Part shown: positions 1-11,044 of the stretch, piece by piece
Layout: every line of letters begins with the position of its first letter
How positions within the stretch are numbered: position 1 is the first letter of the stretch
From: Dicaeum eximium
Taxonomy: Eukaryota; Chordata; Aves; Passeriformes; Dicaeidae
Assembly (NCBI GenBank): GCA_013396995.1
Contig: VWZP01009174.1
Location: 187,631 to 251,630 of the forward strand
Reading direction: 5' to 3'
Length of the DNA: 64,000 nucleotides
Notes under the pieces: generated by a model
What the model was told of the DNA's origin: nothing
Databases searched by the model: none
What the model saw: only the letters and a program-made list of their open reading frames with translations
Made by a program: the position numbers and the translations under genes

Positions 1-280
1 CTGCCGGCCGTGCCCGGAACTGCAGCGCGGGGAAAGCGCCGCAGCCGAGCGGCGTCGCTGGGCCCGGGCTCTGTTCGGGGTCAGTGCCGCAGCTGCTGGT
101 GTTTGTTTGCTTTGTTATACATACTGCTAGTAAAGAACTGCTATTCCTATTCCCATGTCTGTGCCTGAGAGCCCCTTAATTCAAAGTTCTAATAATTCAG
201 AGAGAGGGGCTTTACATTCTCCAGTCCAAGGGAGGCTTCTCTGCCTTCCCTAGCAGACACCTGTCTTGCAAACCAAGACA
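1..280 (+). mobile_element. ERV LTR, 3' part, cut by window start
   Basis: GC- and CpG-rich sequence (first 90 bases) passes into a U5-like stretch that ends in AAACCAAGACA at 280, five bases before a primer-binding-like site. An AGTAAA hexamer at about 130 could be the polyadenylation signal. The same ending, AAACCAAGACA, closes the LTR at 50.4-51.06 kb, which supports the boundary. The 5' part lies outside the window. Being an LTR is well supported by the primer site; the family name is not determined. Confidence 0.75.
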
Positions 281-285
281 GATTT

Positions 286-303
286 TGGTGCCCAACTGTG
301 GGG
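286..303 (+). other. Primer binding site, tRNA-Lys-like
   Basis: TGGTGCCCAACTGTGGGG resembles the complement of the tRNA-Lys 3' end used by many beta-like retroviruses, with one substitution and one inserted base. It sits five bases after the LTR end, as expected. Confidence 0.7.
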
Positions 304-660
304 TCCGAGGGCAGAGATGTGCTAACCACATGTTCAGCCTTAAATACCCCTTGGCCATCTTGGGCCCTTTCCCCAGGTGGGAATTCTGGTCATTTTGGCC
401 ACTTAGGAGCTGGGTTAGGGTGCCAATGTGCCAGTGTGCCAGGGACTGGCAGCCAGTGCCAGGCTGGGATATAGGCTCTAGGGGCAGGGGTGTAGAGGGC
501 AGATAACTGCCTCACAAGGGCAAGGCCCCACCTGCCCCTTCCCCTCTGCTCACATGCATCTCAAAATGTGTTAAGACATCAGTCTTTCCAGTCTCTCACA
601 TGGGCTCAGTACACTTATGGGACATTTATATTTTCTATTTATATTTCCATATTTGATCAG
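304..660 (+). mobile_element. Probable ERV leader remnant
   Basis: GC-richer than the DNA that follows and directly downstream of the primer site, so most likely the untranslated leader of the same ERV. It contains a repeated GTGCCA/TGCCAG motif around 420-470. No gag start or zinc knuckle follows; the element appears truncated by about 560-660. The right edge is uncertain. Confidence 0.45.
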
Positions 661-1978
661 ATTCTTTGTGGGGGAGTGGTATGAGGACGGAAGAAAGGGA
701 AGCTGACATTTATACTGATGTTGGTATTGGAAAAGACTCCTATGAGTGGAGTGTATTCAGCCTGTTACTTCAATTGCCAGTCAGTTATGCTATGCTTGTT
801 TGTGAGACAATTATTTTTGCAATACTTAGAAGGCACTGTTTTATCCTGTTGTAAAATATGCTTTGCATAAGTGAAGCAAAGATTTCAATAGATTGTCTAT
901 ATGAAAGCCATGTCAAGAAGAAGCACTCTGCAGTAACAAACTGGAGCTGTGCTGCCACTAGTTTGAAAAAAAAAAAAGAATGAAACATGCAGGCTTTGAA
1001 AAGTTTTAGTGAATATCACCACTCTGGTGATATTCTTGCCTACTGAGAGGGAGCACTGTGCTTTTTGTTCCTTTGTGATGTAAGTCTAAGAGACAGAATA
1101 GTACCAGTTCGCATTCTTCAGTTTTATAGATATTCAAGACTTAATTCAAGTCTTAATTTCATTTCTCAGTGACTCTCTAATCATGGTAAATTCAAAAGAC
1201 TTTTTGTATTTCTTCCCCACACTTTTACTCTGTTATCTTCCTGTAGATTACAGACAACAGGTTACTGTGCAGTTTGTTCTTTAGCATTTTGACTTTAATT
1301 TAATTTGTTAATTAAAATGCTGCTGTGCATGATTGAGAAACCTTATAAACTCTAAATGTAATTTTCTGTCGCTAGAAAGTTGTTGTGAATGAGTACTCTA
1401 AAATTTTGAAGTGTTCTTTTTTGAAAGTGTCTGAGTTGTTAAAACTTAATGTTGTTTTTTGCACCCAGGCATACAATTAAAGTAGTCAGGCTTAATGAAT
1501 TTCTTAATGCATGCTGTCAGCTGTGGCAACAGCACAGAATGGAAACTCTGTTTTTATTTCAGACGTGATGTCTGTCTTGTCCGAATCTTCTGAAATTCTA
1601 TCATGAATATGTCTTTTTGAGGGGGAGTAGGTGAGGTATGCTCTTTTTGCAAGTAAGTGAATCGATTTCTTACCTGCAGAGCAGAGCAGAGCAGTCTTTT
1701 CCTTCAACTGGGCCAATGCCTTTGTCATGGAGGTTAAATTCAGCAACCTTCAGTGGCGACTGCTGCATAATCTTCACACTGAGAACGAGACTTCAGGATT
1801 GTATTTGTTTCCAATTCTGTTCCCACAGTCTTATCTAGAGATACAGTTGTGTGCAGGAGGGACATAGTATTTGCATGTTAATGTGACTTTAATGGAAAAT
1901 TCTTCACAAGCAGAAAAGGAAGCATACTGATGCCTTAAGTTTTAACTTTCATATTTCGCAGAGTCTGTGTTGCCGGGG
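661..1978. other. No gene seen; AT-rich DNA with two small hairpins
   Basis: No coding or repeat family recognised. Contains a perfect 10-bp inverted repeat at 1011-1035 and a 7-bp one at 1136-1154. Short ORFs here have no recognisable motif. Confidence 0.6.
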
Positions 1979-2392
1979 TGTGTAGCTCTGAGCTTCATAT
2001 TGAGTGTCAGTAAGCTCTCTTCACAGGGCAGTTAGACAAAACAATCCTTTTCCAGCTTGAGACCAAGGACAACCATTAAGAGCTTCAGGTCCAAAAGTAT
2101 AAACAATGAAGAACTGAGGGGAGCAAACAAGAAGGATGGGACTTCATAACCTGGAGCTGTAATTGGACAATTAACCCCAATATGCAAATGGACCAAAACT
2201 TATAAAAGTGTGAAACCTTTTTGTCCATTGGTCCATTTTGTGACCATTTTGGGTCCATCTTGGGTGTCCATCAAGAGCCCTGGCCAGGCTCTTGTACTGC
2301 CCAAGGTGTATCCTTTTAAGGTCTTTTAATAAATACCAACTTTATTCTCTTAGCTCTGTCTAGTCTCTGTTCCAGGTCAGCCTCTCAAGGCA
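1979..2392 (+). mobile_element. LTR, same family as 16127-16528
   Basis: Begins TGTGTAGC and ends AAGGCA, with a TATA motif (TTATAAAAG) near 2200 and AATAAA near 2328. It aligns through most of its length with the reverse complement of 16127-16528. Shared blocks include TAGACAAAACAAT, ACCAAAACTTATAAAAGTG and CTCTGTCTAGTCTCTGTTC. Length is 414 versus 402 bp. No matching target duplication is visible (CGGGG on the left, TCAAT on the right), so one edge may be lost. No internal ERV sequence adjoins; CR1 sequence starts just downstream. Confidence 0.8.
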
Positions 2393-2399
2393 TCAATAC

Positions 2400-4132
2400 C
2401 ACTAAACACAGGACAAGGAAATGGAAATTTTGATATTACTCTTGGGGAGGATGATTTTCTGGGAGGATGATGAGCAATTTAAGAATTTATGGATTAGGAT
2501 TAAACGGCAGACTGGCAAGGGTGTCACTGTTGTGGGGCTGAGATACTGAACACTTTCTTTGCTTCAGTCTTCACTGACAGGGCCAGCCCTCAGGAAACCC
2601 TGACCCAAAAGACCTGGGAGAGGAGGAAGGTGGACTTTCCCTTGGTTGAGAACAATTGGGTTAGAAACCATTTACTCAAACTTGACATCCGTAAATCCAT
2701 GGGCCTTGGTGGGATACACCCACTAGTGTTGAGTGAACTTGTGGACATCATTGCTGGGCCACTCTCAATCATCTTTGAAATGTCATGGCAGTCTGGAGAG
2801 GTACCTGAAGACTTGAAGACAGCAAGTATCACTCCAATCTTCAAAAATGGCAGGAAGGAGGACCCAGGAAACTACAGTCCAGTCAGCCTCACCTCAATCC
2901 CTGCATGTGGAAGACAAGAAGCTGATTAGTCAGGATGGATTCACCAAAGGGAAATAATGCCTAACCAATGTGATTGCTTACTACAATGGGACAAGTGGCT
3001 GCCTGGATGAGGGAGAGCAGTGGTTGTTGTCTACCTGGATTTCAGCACGGCTTTTGACACTGTCTCTCAAGATATCCTCAAGGGAAGTGGGTGTTAGGTG
3101 AACATACAGTGTACAGTATTGAGAACTGACTGAACTGAAGATTTCAGAGGGTTGTGATCAGTGGCACAGGGTCTAGTTGGAAGCCTGTAGCTAGTAGTGC
3201 TCCTCAGGGATCCACTACTGGCTCCAGTACTTAATTTATTCATCAAAGGCTTGGTTGAAGAGGTAGAGAGCCTCCTCAGCAAGTGTGCTGATGACAAAAC
3301 TTGGAGGACTGGCCAATACCCGCACTGCTGGGCAGCCATTAAGAAGGACTTCAACAGCATGGAGAGATGGGCAGAGTGGAATTCTGAAATGCAGCGAAGG
3401 CCAGTGTGGTGTCCTGCATCTGGGAAAGAATAACCCCATGCACCAATACAGACTGTGGGCTGACCTGCTGGAAAGCAGCTCTGGGGAGAAGGACCTGTGG
3501 GTTCTGGTTGACAAGAGCCAGCACTGTACCCTTGTGGCCAAGAAGGCCAATGGTATCCTGGGCTGCATTAGGAAGAGCACTGCCAGCAGGCTGAAGGAGG
3601 TGATCCTGCCCCTCTACTCAGCTCTGGTGAGGCCACATTTGGAGTGCTGTGTCCAGTTCTGGGCTCTTTGGTACAAGACAATGAGAGCAAGTCCAGAGGA
3701 AGTCAGTGAAGAATATGAGGGCACTGGAACACCTCACCTATGAGGAAAGGCTGAAGGAGTTGGGCCCGTTTAGCATGGAGGATAGATGACTGAGAGGGAA
3801 CCTTATCAATATCTGTAAGTATCTGAAATATTTGAAGGGAGGGTGTCAAGAGGATGGAGCCAGGCAGTTCTCAGTGGTGCTGAGAGACAATGGGTAGAAA
3901 CTGATGCACAGGAAATTATATCTGAACATGAGGAAAAACTTCTTACTGTGAGGGTGACCAAGCACTGGAACAGGTTGCCCAGAGAGGTTGTGGAGTCTAC
4001 TTCCTTGAGGATATTCAAAAACCATCTGGACACAATGCTGAGTATCATGCTCTAGGGGACCCTACTAGAGCAGGGAAGTTGGATTAGATGACCCACTGTA
4101 ATTCCTTCCTTCCTTCCCCATTCTGTGATTCT
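2400..4132 (+). mobile_element. CR1 LINE, ORF2 remnant with internal deletions
   Basis: Plus-strand CR1. About 2450-2548 matches the end of the endonuclease region, then jumps to the linker before the reverse transcriptase (about 2549 on). RT blocks are recognisable in different frames: the DPGNYSPVSLTS block near 2865, a YLDF-type motif A near 3030-3060, a PQGS-like motif B near 3205 and an ADD catalytic motif near 3287. The C-terminal domain follows to about 3700. The 3' end is a short TTCTGTGATTCTTT tail, a CR1 signature. Several frameshifts and stops make it inactive. Confidence 0.9.
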
Positions 4133-5821
4133 TTAATCATGACTCTGACAGTGATTAAACAGTCTGTACCAGCTGTGAACTATAGGATATATTTTTTTAA
4201 AGCACAACTCTAAGCACATATAAGATTAATGTACATGGACTTAGTCAAAGGACAACTTTCATTTTGGTGAATTCAATAACTGGATAATTGCTAATAACCT
4301 ATTTTTAATGTGCACAATGCCTTCACAACAGAAAGTGGGCAACCATACTTGTTAGACCCTTTCCAGCATCTGGCTAGTATTTGGCAGGCTCACTACAGTG
4401 AATGTTGTTTTGACAGACTTGATGTTTCAGAGTTCATGTGCTGATGGAAGGAAATAGCACTGATTATCCTCTACCAGATACCTGTTGCAAATGAGCCAAA
4501 TGAGTCAGCTCTCTAGTCAGAAAAATCTAGACAACAAAATGCAGCTAGAAGATTTCTAACCCCTGCCCCCCTGTTCTGGATCTAGGAGTGGGATTATGTG
4601 ATGAAGCTATTTTGTTTTTCTAGTAAATGCCAGCCTTTCATGGCTAACAAGCTAGCCTCTTGGTGCAATGTATTATTCTGTCCCAAATGAAAGCATGCTG
4701 GATGGAATTAGGAATGTGGGGCTAACTGCCAAGGAAAACATTTATGTGGCCTAAAAACCTGCCACCACTCAGCACCTGTCTGGGCATGAATTGAACATTG
4801 TAGCACTTGATCCACAGCAGTCAGACCAAGAGATGTGTGAAATTTTTAGCTGTGTTATTCTCAGTACTTGAACACCCTCCTGGGAAAAAAAACATACAAA
4901 GCACATTAGCTTAACCCTTTTTGTGGAAAGCATGCAGCCAGAAGTGAGGCTTGCTCCCTTACTTTTCCACCTCTTGTTTGTGGAAAATGGGTAGAAGTTG
5001 CAAATCAATGCAAATTCCTGTTAGGTTAGAGGCACTGGGGGATGATAGAAACTGGGGTAATAGGGAAAGAATGGGGGAGAGAAAGAGAGATTGATTTCAG
5101 CCTAGAGGTGCACATTATCTTCAGTTCAGGGAGGAGGTTGACTCCGGATGAGCCGTCAGGCATTCATCTGCTGCTGGTTTTGTTGTTCAAGTCCAGTATA
5201 GACTTCCAGCTGTTTTTTATTAATTACTCTGCTAATTAGCTTGTTGGCTCCCAAGGGAAAATTAGCATCTTTATACTGAAATGTGGTGCATTTCAAGGTA
5301 TTTGGCAGTACCTAAGAAAGTAATTTTGAAAATAATTCAATTAAAATTAGGAGAGAGAATTGCAGATGTTTTATCAGGCTTGAAATAAGCCTCTGCATTG
5401 AGATACAACTGCTTGGGCACCATGTTCCAGAAGCTGTCCTTTAAACGGTTCTTCAGAGACTCCTGGCATTATTCAGAGGAAATTATCTTCCCAGTGCGAG
5501 TAAGGATTTGTATTAGATTCTAGACTGTAATACTCTGAAATACTTTGAAACTATAAAGTGTTTTAAAGGTCACTGTTTTAAAAATATGCCTTTGTACTTC
5601 TGGATTATGATTTATTAATCTGTGTAAGCCTAAGGTTTTCCAAGTGATCACTCATGATTTTGCCAGGTTGGATTTTAGGAACATTTAATCACATTATGTA
5701 GATTGGATATCTGATCTTTTTATGGAAGATAATTGCACCACCATAATACTTTCCAGTACTATCACAAAAAAACTACCTGTCATCTAAGTGTAGCTCTCAT
5801 TCCTGAGAAAGAATGATAGAA
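4133..5821. other. No gene seen
   Basis: AT-rich DNA between two CR1 pieces. I recognise no exon, RNA gene or repeat family. Confidence 0.55.
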
Positions 5822-5937
5822 TTCATGGTCAGCCTGCGATCAACAGGACTCTGTATCTCTGACAAGATGTTTTCCAGTGTTCAGTCAGTCCCAGCATGTG
5901 CTGGTGCCTGGGATTGTTCCTTCCCAGCTTCAAGATT
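5822..5937 (-). mobile_element. CR1 LINE fragment
   Basis: The reverse strand reads a segment with GRNNPRHQHMLGL. This corresponds to the same part of CR1 ORF2 as the NNPMHQYRL segment of the 2.4-4.1 kb copy (about 3430). Only about 115 bp is recognisable; the flanks are not CR1-like. Confidence 0.7.
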
Positions 5938-6214
5938 TTGAAGCAGAATATGACTGTAATCTTCCGCAATTCCGGCATCAAAGGAAAAATAAAAATGGTT
6001 ACTGTGAGGGGCCAATTTAATTTTGATTTCTGTCTCAACACTGGCAGATGGGGGGGGTTGCACGTGTGCCGCTTGCAGGAGTCAGCTAGGAGAAGATGGG
6101 AGAAAGCCTTGTCTCTGGGGAGACTTTGCCTGGCAACCATTTAATGTCTCACATGGGACAGGCAGTTAGCAGGGGAACTCCAAAGGCACTGAACCCTCCA
6201 GAGAGGCTTCTCCA

Positions 6215-6330
6215 ATGAGGTGATGATCTCTTCTTTTTGTGCCTTCCGTTGGAGGTGGGGGGAGTGGACCAGCTTGTAGTCTCTATAGTGGGAGTATTAA
6301 GTTGGAGAATACCATTCCTAAACCACAACA
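6215..6330 (+). mobile_element. ERV LTR 3' end
   Basis: Ends in CCTAAACCACAACA, identical to the end of the LTR at 28000-28426. The preceding 100 bases also align with that LTR (TTTTGTGCC, TGGAGG, TTAGTGGGA-like blocks). A primer-site-like sequence follows eight bases on. The LTR probably extends further left, but I cannot place its start. Confidence 0.65.
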
Positions 6331-6338
6331 GCCTAAAT

Positions 6339-6356
6339 TGGTGCTTAATGTGGGGC
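6339..6356 (+). other. Primer binding site, tRNA-Lys-like (degenerate)
   Basis: TGGTGCTTAATGTGGGGC follows the LTR end and matches the Lys-type primer site at most positions. A short ERV leader must lie to its right. Confidence 0.6.
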
Positions 6357-6870
6357 ACAAAGAGTTGAAACAATAACAGATCTGCCCAGAGCAGGCTGGA
6401 AAAAAAATTTAATCTAAGCATTTGTGTGTTAGGTGTGGAGCCACTGGTCACAATGGTGCTTGGTCTGTTCACTGTCCATGTGGGTGTGGTACCTAACCCT
6501 GTATGTCTCTGTTCCTGTATGTATGTACTCTTTGGGATGGCTTTTTTCGAAGTAGGAAGGAATTCAGGACCAAATCAGTTTGCTTAGTGAGGGATGAAGA
6601 GGGAGCAGTGCCCTCACAAGAGAAGGAAGAGGCAGGGCCAGAGATGATCAACTGATTCCTGTCCCTGGATGAGCAGTGACATATGCGGAAAGATTTCAGC
6701 CACCAGCCAGATGAGTCCCCGTTGATCTGCCTGCTCTGATGCTGGGATATTGTGGCCCACAATATGAAACTAGGTAGTACTGAAGCCAGGCAACTGATTC
6801 CTGTCCTGGGATGTGGGCCTTGACATGTGTATGGGAAGAGGACAGAAAGTCTCAGCCTCTGAAGGCTACT
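6357..6870 (+). mobile_element. Probable ERV 5' internal remnant
   Basis: GC-richer than its surroundings and directly after the primer site. It contains a duplicated segment starting CAACTGATTCCTGTCC at about 6647 and again at about 6789, roughly 140 bases apart. No gag motif is legible. Assignment rests on position and composition. Confidence 0.45.
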
Positions 6871-6912
6871 GGGAGTGCTAAATTAGGGAATATCGTTTGT
6901 AAACCACAACAC
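6871..6912 (+). mobile_element. Short LTR terminus, family of 6330 and 28426
   Basis: GGGAGTGCTAAATTAGGGAA then TAAACCACAACA repeats the ending seen at 6330 and 28426 with some changes. It may be the remnant 3' LTR end of the element whose 5' LTR ends at 6330, leaving only about 0.5 kb between them. Confidence 0.5.
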
Positions 6913-7679
6913 TACCCTAACATTTTTGTTGGTTTCTTTTTGTTTTGGCTTTTTTCTTATTGCTTTTCTGCTTTTGTTTGATATTTTAAAGATCTTCTAT
7001 CTCCCTGCTTTATTTAAAATTCTTTAAGTTTCACAATATGTGAAGTAGCCTAGGCTGAGAAATGGAAGAGGGATGTAATAGTTCCACAAATGTTGTTACC
7101 TTAGTACATCACTCTTCCTTTCCTCTTCCCTTTTTGTGTTGTTTTTTCCTGAAATATATTCTTCTCTTGTGTGGTCAGCTGAAAATGCTTTATAGGAATT
7201 AGGGCTGATTTTGAAAACTTCTAGAGGGGAAAATTTTACTTAAACACAAATGGCCAAGAAACAGATTTCAAATTATATAAGCAGATAAACATACCTTTAA
7301 GCCTATAAATGTTGTTTCTATAGACTACATGATAAATATTTTTAGAGGTCAAAGTTCTGAAGGAAAAAAACCAAAGCATATCTTTTCCCTGGAAATTGTT
7401 TTTCTTCTTTACTCTCTTTCTTTCCATGGGTTTGTGGTTCCTTTTTCATAATAAGTCTACACATCTCTATTATTCCTGGAATTTTAATCATATTGTGGAC
7501 TTTCAAAGGATAAACTAAAATTGACTTTACAGAACCAAATCCTGTAGATATTCCAGTTTCAAACAGAAGTGAGGAGGTACATAAATTTCTCTAAAAATGG
7601 GAGATGTATATTGCTGACAGATAACTAGTGAACTATCTTTGCTGATTTTTTTCTGCAGAACATTAATTCTGCAGACATC
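6913..7679. other. No gene seen
   Basis: AT-rich sequence, T-rich at 6920-6990. No feature recognised. Confidence 0.55.
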
Positions 7680-8105
7680 TTAGAATTAGAGAATAATTCA
7701 GGAGTTCTCTAGTCCACTTCTCAAAAACTCCAAGGAGAGAAGCTGCACAGATTTACTGGACAACCTGCTTACTGTGTAATTTTTGTTGTGATATGAAATT
7801 CTGCCTTGTTTCATCTTAGAACTTCCCATTTCCATTTTTGATGGAATTTTTACGGGTTCTTCTCACCAAACACCTTGAAAAAACCCTGGACCTGTCTCTT
7901 CACTGACCTACCTGTAGGTATTGAGGGACTGCTATCAAGTTGCCCAGAGGCTGTCTTTTCCTCAGGATTCTCTGGTCCTTCAGCCTCTCCTCACACAGCA
8001 AGTGCTCCAGCCCCACCCCTTCTGGTAGTGCTACACTGAATTTGGGCCAGTTTAACAACATCCTTCTTTACAGAGGGAATCAAAAATTGGATTGAGTATT
8101 CTGGC
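7680..8105 (-). mobile_element. Old CR1 LINE fragment, 3' region
   Basis: On the reverse strand this reads as a diverged CR1 3' region. The plus strand carries the blocks GCTATCAAGTTGCCCAGAGG and CAGCCTCTCCTCACACAGC, which match the complement of the conserved CR1 tail of ORF2. The left end (TAGAATTAGAGAATAATTCA) is a worn CR1 3' end. More diverged than the other CR1 copies here, so older. Confidence 0.75.
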
Positions 8106-8578
8106 TTCTAAGGAAAGGGAAATGATTTCTTTCCCTCAATCTACCAGCTACATTACTGGCTACAGCTATTGGTCTTCTGTGACACCAGGGTAGTGAAATC
8201 ACACTTAGCTCTACAACGATGAATTAATGATTAATTTTGCACAAGTGCTGTGTTATTGTTTTTAGATCAGTGCAAAACAGAAAATTAATACTATTTTAGA
8301 AAATCCTATCATTTCTTTCCAGAAACCTACCTTCCAAAATAAGAAACAACCAGAGATCGTACCATTTACCTACTGTGGAAATCCTATGTAGGTGCATATG
8401 TATTTAGAACAAGTAGAAAAAACAGAACAATTTTTGTTATTGATGGGTCTTTGCTATAGTTTCCATTTCTTTTTATCTCCCTTTTATGAAGATATCAGTT
8501 TATTTTACTGATACTCAAGAAATATGGTAGAACTTCTCCAGTGCTTCCTTAAGCACCCATAGTTGGTTGACGAGGACT
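8106..8578. other. No gene seen
   Basis: AT-rich spacer before the composite ERV region. Nothing recognised. Confidence 0.5.
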
Positions 8579-8747
8579 GTAGCTCTTTGATTCTCAGAAA
8601 GTTATTATGGTTTTTAGCTGCGCACCACTACCCGGATCAGACCGTGTCCAGGGTCAAGAGCAGCCATTCTTGGTGTGGCCAGAGGGGAATAAACCCCTTA
8701 GCTAGCTGGAGAAGGATTTCTCCTGCACCCTCGAGAAGTGGGCTGCA
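8579..8747 (+). mobile_element. 5' LTR remnant of plus-strand ERV
   Basis: Ends CTGCA at 8747, five bases before a primer-site-like sequence. An AATAAA polyadenylation signal lies at 8688-8693. The left edge is placed at a TG (8579) where composition rises; a full U3 with TATA box is not visible, so this is either a short or a 5'-truncated LTR. Confidence 0.55.
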
Positions 8748-8752
8748 TGAGC

Positions 8753-8770
8753 TAGTGCCCAGCGTGAGGC
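8753..8770 (+). other. Primer binding site of plus-strand ERV
   Basis: TAGTGCCCAGCGTGAGGC matches the tRNA-Lys-type site TGGCGCCCAACGTGGGGC at 14 of 18 positions. It is five bases after the LTR end and 446 bases before the gag ATG, an ordinary leader length. Confidence 0.65.
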
Positions 8771-9215
8771 CCCCGCGCGAGACCCCATGAACGGAGCTGC
8801 CCCCTCTGCCATGGTGGCCAGGGTCACGGAGCTTTTGGCTGTCAGCACCCCTGTGGAACTTGCCCCAGTTTGTGGTTGTCAGAGTTCCCAGGGGAGGAAG
8901 GGACAATCCTCACCTGTGTTGAGAAGGACACCTTCTTGAAGACCCCTTCCAAGTCTGGAGACCACCCTTGTGGATTTTATTTCCTGAGGCTGCCGTTGTG
9001 ATAAGTCCCCCTTGATAGCTGGAACGGTTGGGGGAAGATTGCCCGGGGCTGGGGTGCATTTCTGGGGTTAAGGGGGAGGCTGAGTGCACTATGTTAGTAA
9101 CCCCCCGCAGTGGTTCTCTGGACCCCTTTTTCCTTTCCTCTCTCTTGAGTTAGTTTTCTTTCCTTTGCCATAAAGGGCTGGGTGGAGTTGGTTGCTTCAA
9201 GCAGTTTGAGCAAAA

Positions 9216-10991
9216 ATGGGTGTCAAACTGTCGAAACGAGAGAGAAGTCTACCTCCAAGTTGCAGGTTCCCTGGTGGGTGAGGGTTGACGTTTTCTAAGG
9301 GTTCTTTAAAGAGATTTGTTAGATGGATGGTTTTCCATTTTTCCAGCACCACCATAGAGGACACCAATACAGTTGCCTTCTGGCAGAAAGTAGGAGCTAA
9401 GCTCACAGAACTGAGAGTGCACGGTGATCAATCTGGTAATGAATTTTTAAATCTATTCGCTATTGTCCTCTCAGTGGTGAAAAGTCAGCTGGGGAAGGTG
9501 GAAAAACATCCATCGGAGTTGTCCCCAGTTCTCGTCAAACCCCCTTCTCTTTTGCCCTCCTCCCCTATCCCTTCTTCCCCTACTCCAAGAGACACAAGGA
9601 GAGCAGCCAGCTCCCCCTGACCTCCTTGGACCCCCTGCCCTGACAGTGACAGCTGCGCTGTCCGGGACCTTTCTCCAGACTCTCAGACCTCTCCTGCTTC
9701 CTCAGTTGGTGATACCAAATTGAGTTCCCAAAATGGCAGTTCCCCGAGCCCCAGGGAAAGAGCTCAAGATGGTGGGCGCCACAGGGTGTGGCCCCCCTCT
9801 TGTGCTTCTTCTCCCCACAATTCCTTTCTCCCTGCCCCCATCCCCCTACCCGATCCTTTCCTGTTCCCTCCTATCCTCTGGCAACCACCCCTTCCTTTGC
9901 ATTGCCTTTGGTTCCGCCCACTGCCCCTCCCATTGCTTCTCCCAGAAAAATGGTGTCATGCTCCACCCAGACACCCTTGAACCCAACCCCCCGGCTCTGT
10001 CCCAAGCTCTGCCCACTTCTGGTTTCCCACGCCTCTCCTTCCCACGGTATCGTGGAGATCGGAACTGACAGAGAGGGCAGCCGGAAGTCGGAAGTCAAAG
10101 GAGATCCCTTCACTGCACCCATTACCTTCAATGGTACGGGAAAGCATCCCAAGAGGGTACCTTTTTCCTATCAAAACAATAAGGAACTGTACAAAGCTCA
10201 GAAAGAAGTTGTCAGACAAAGTGAATATTTCAAGGGGTTCTTGTGAACCACCATTTTGGTCAACACTCTGGTACCAGTGGACCTCAAAGAGATTTTCTCC
10301 AGCCTGCTTGCACCATCAGAGCATAGGCTGTGCTCCAAGACTTGGAAAAATCTGCTCGCTGATCTTCCTGAGCTTTGGAATAACACCAAAAAAAGCAATC
10401 GATTTAAATGGGGATCCCATCACCTCGGACCACTTAATCGGGGAAGGTGAATGAGCTCAGGCGTGGAAGCAGGTGGAGCACACCCCTTAACGTGTCCTTG
10501 ATCAAATTAAGGAACTGGACAAAAAGGCATTTTATACAATGCTGTCCAGAGATCCCTTACCAAATCACCTAGCCATGAAGCAAGGAGCTAAAAAACCTTT
10601 TCTAGATTTTGTAGATTGGGTGAGGGAAGTTGTGGAAAAGAAGGTCTCCAATCCGCAATCCAGGGAAGACGTGATCTTTGGCATTGTTATGGAGAATACC
10701 AATGAGACCTGTCAGCGTATCATCGTGAGACTGCCGTCCTCGAACTTAGGAACCTTGTTCATCCTCAAACCCCCTCTGAACTTAGGTATTGTTATGGAGG
10801 AATGTACTAGAAAAGCGAAGGCCAGGCGAGAGGACTCTCAGAAGAAACATTGAGAGGTTGCAGTGAACGAGGCACCACCACCAATGTCTCACCCCAGGAA
10901 GAACTGTTGTTTCCACTGCAAGAGTGAAGGACATTGGTTTAGGGATTGTCCCTACATGGGAAAGGCACCACCACCTGTGTCACCAAGGTGA
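9216..10991 (+). pseudogene. gag: ERV gag, broken
   Basis: Gag forms the retroviral particle. The start is set by ATG GGT at 9216, giving a Gly-2 myristoylation signal typical of matrix. The frame has a TGA at 9279 (codon 22), then continues open to 9620 through a matrix-like segment (9285-9500) and a Pro/Ser-rich stretch. A proline-rich part follows in another frame (9788 on), then capsid-like sequence in three pieces. A major-homology-like segment with QG...F..F..W starts at 10581. A TGA at 10851 comes before a nucleocapsid CCHC knuckle (C-x2-C-x4-H-x4-C) at 10908-10949. A partial tandem repeat of a GTTATGGAG-containing segment lies at 10681-10800. At least two frameshifts and two stops; it cannot make a full product. 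Confidence 0.88.
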
Positions 10992-11044
10992 GGAGGAGGG
11001 GGAGGAGGAAAGGGGGAAAGAGAGAGTAATAACACGAAAAACTA

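Noticed and set aside
9720..10068. Several overlapping proline-rich ORFs as separate genes
   Set aside because: They are frame shadows of the proline-rich part of the plus-strand ERV gag.
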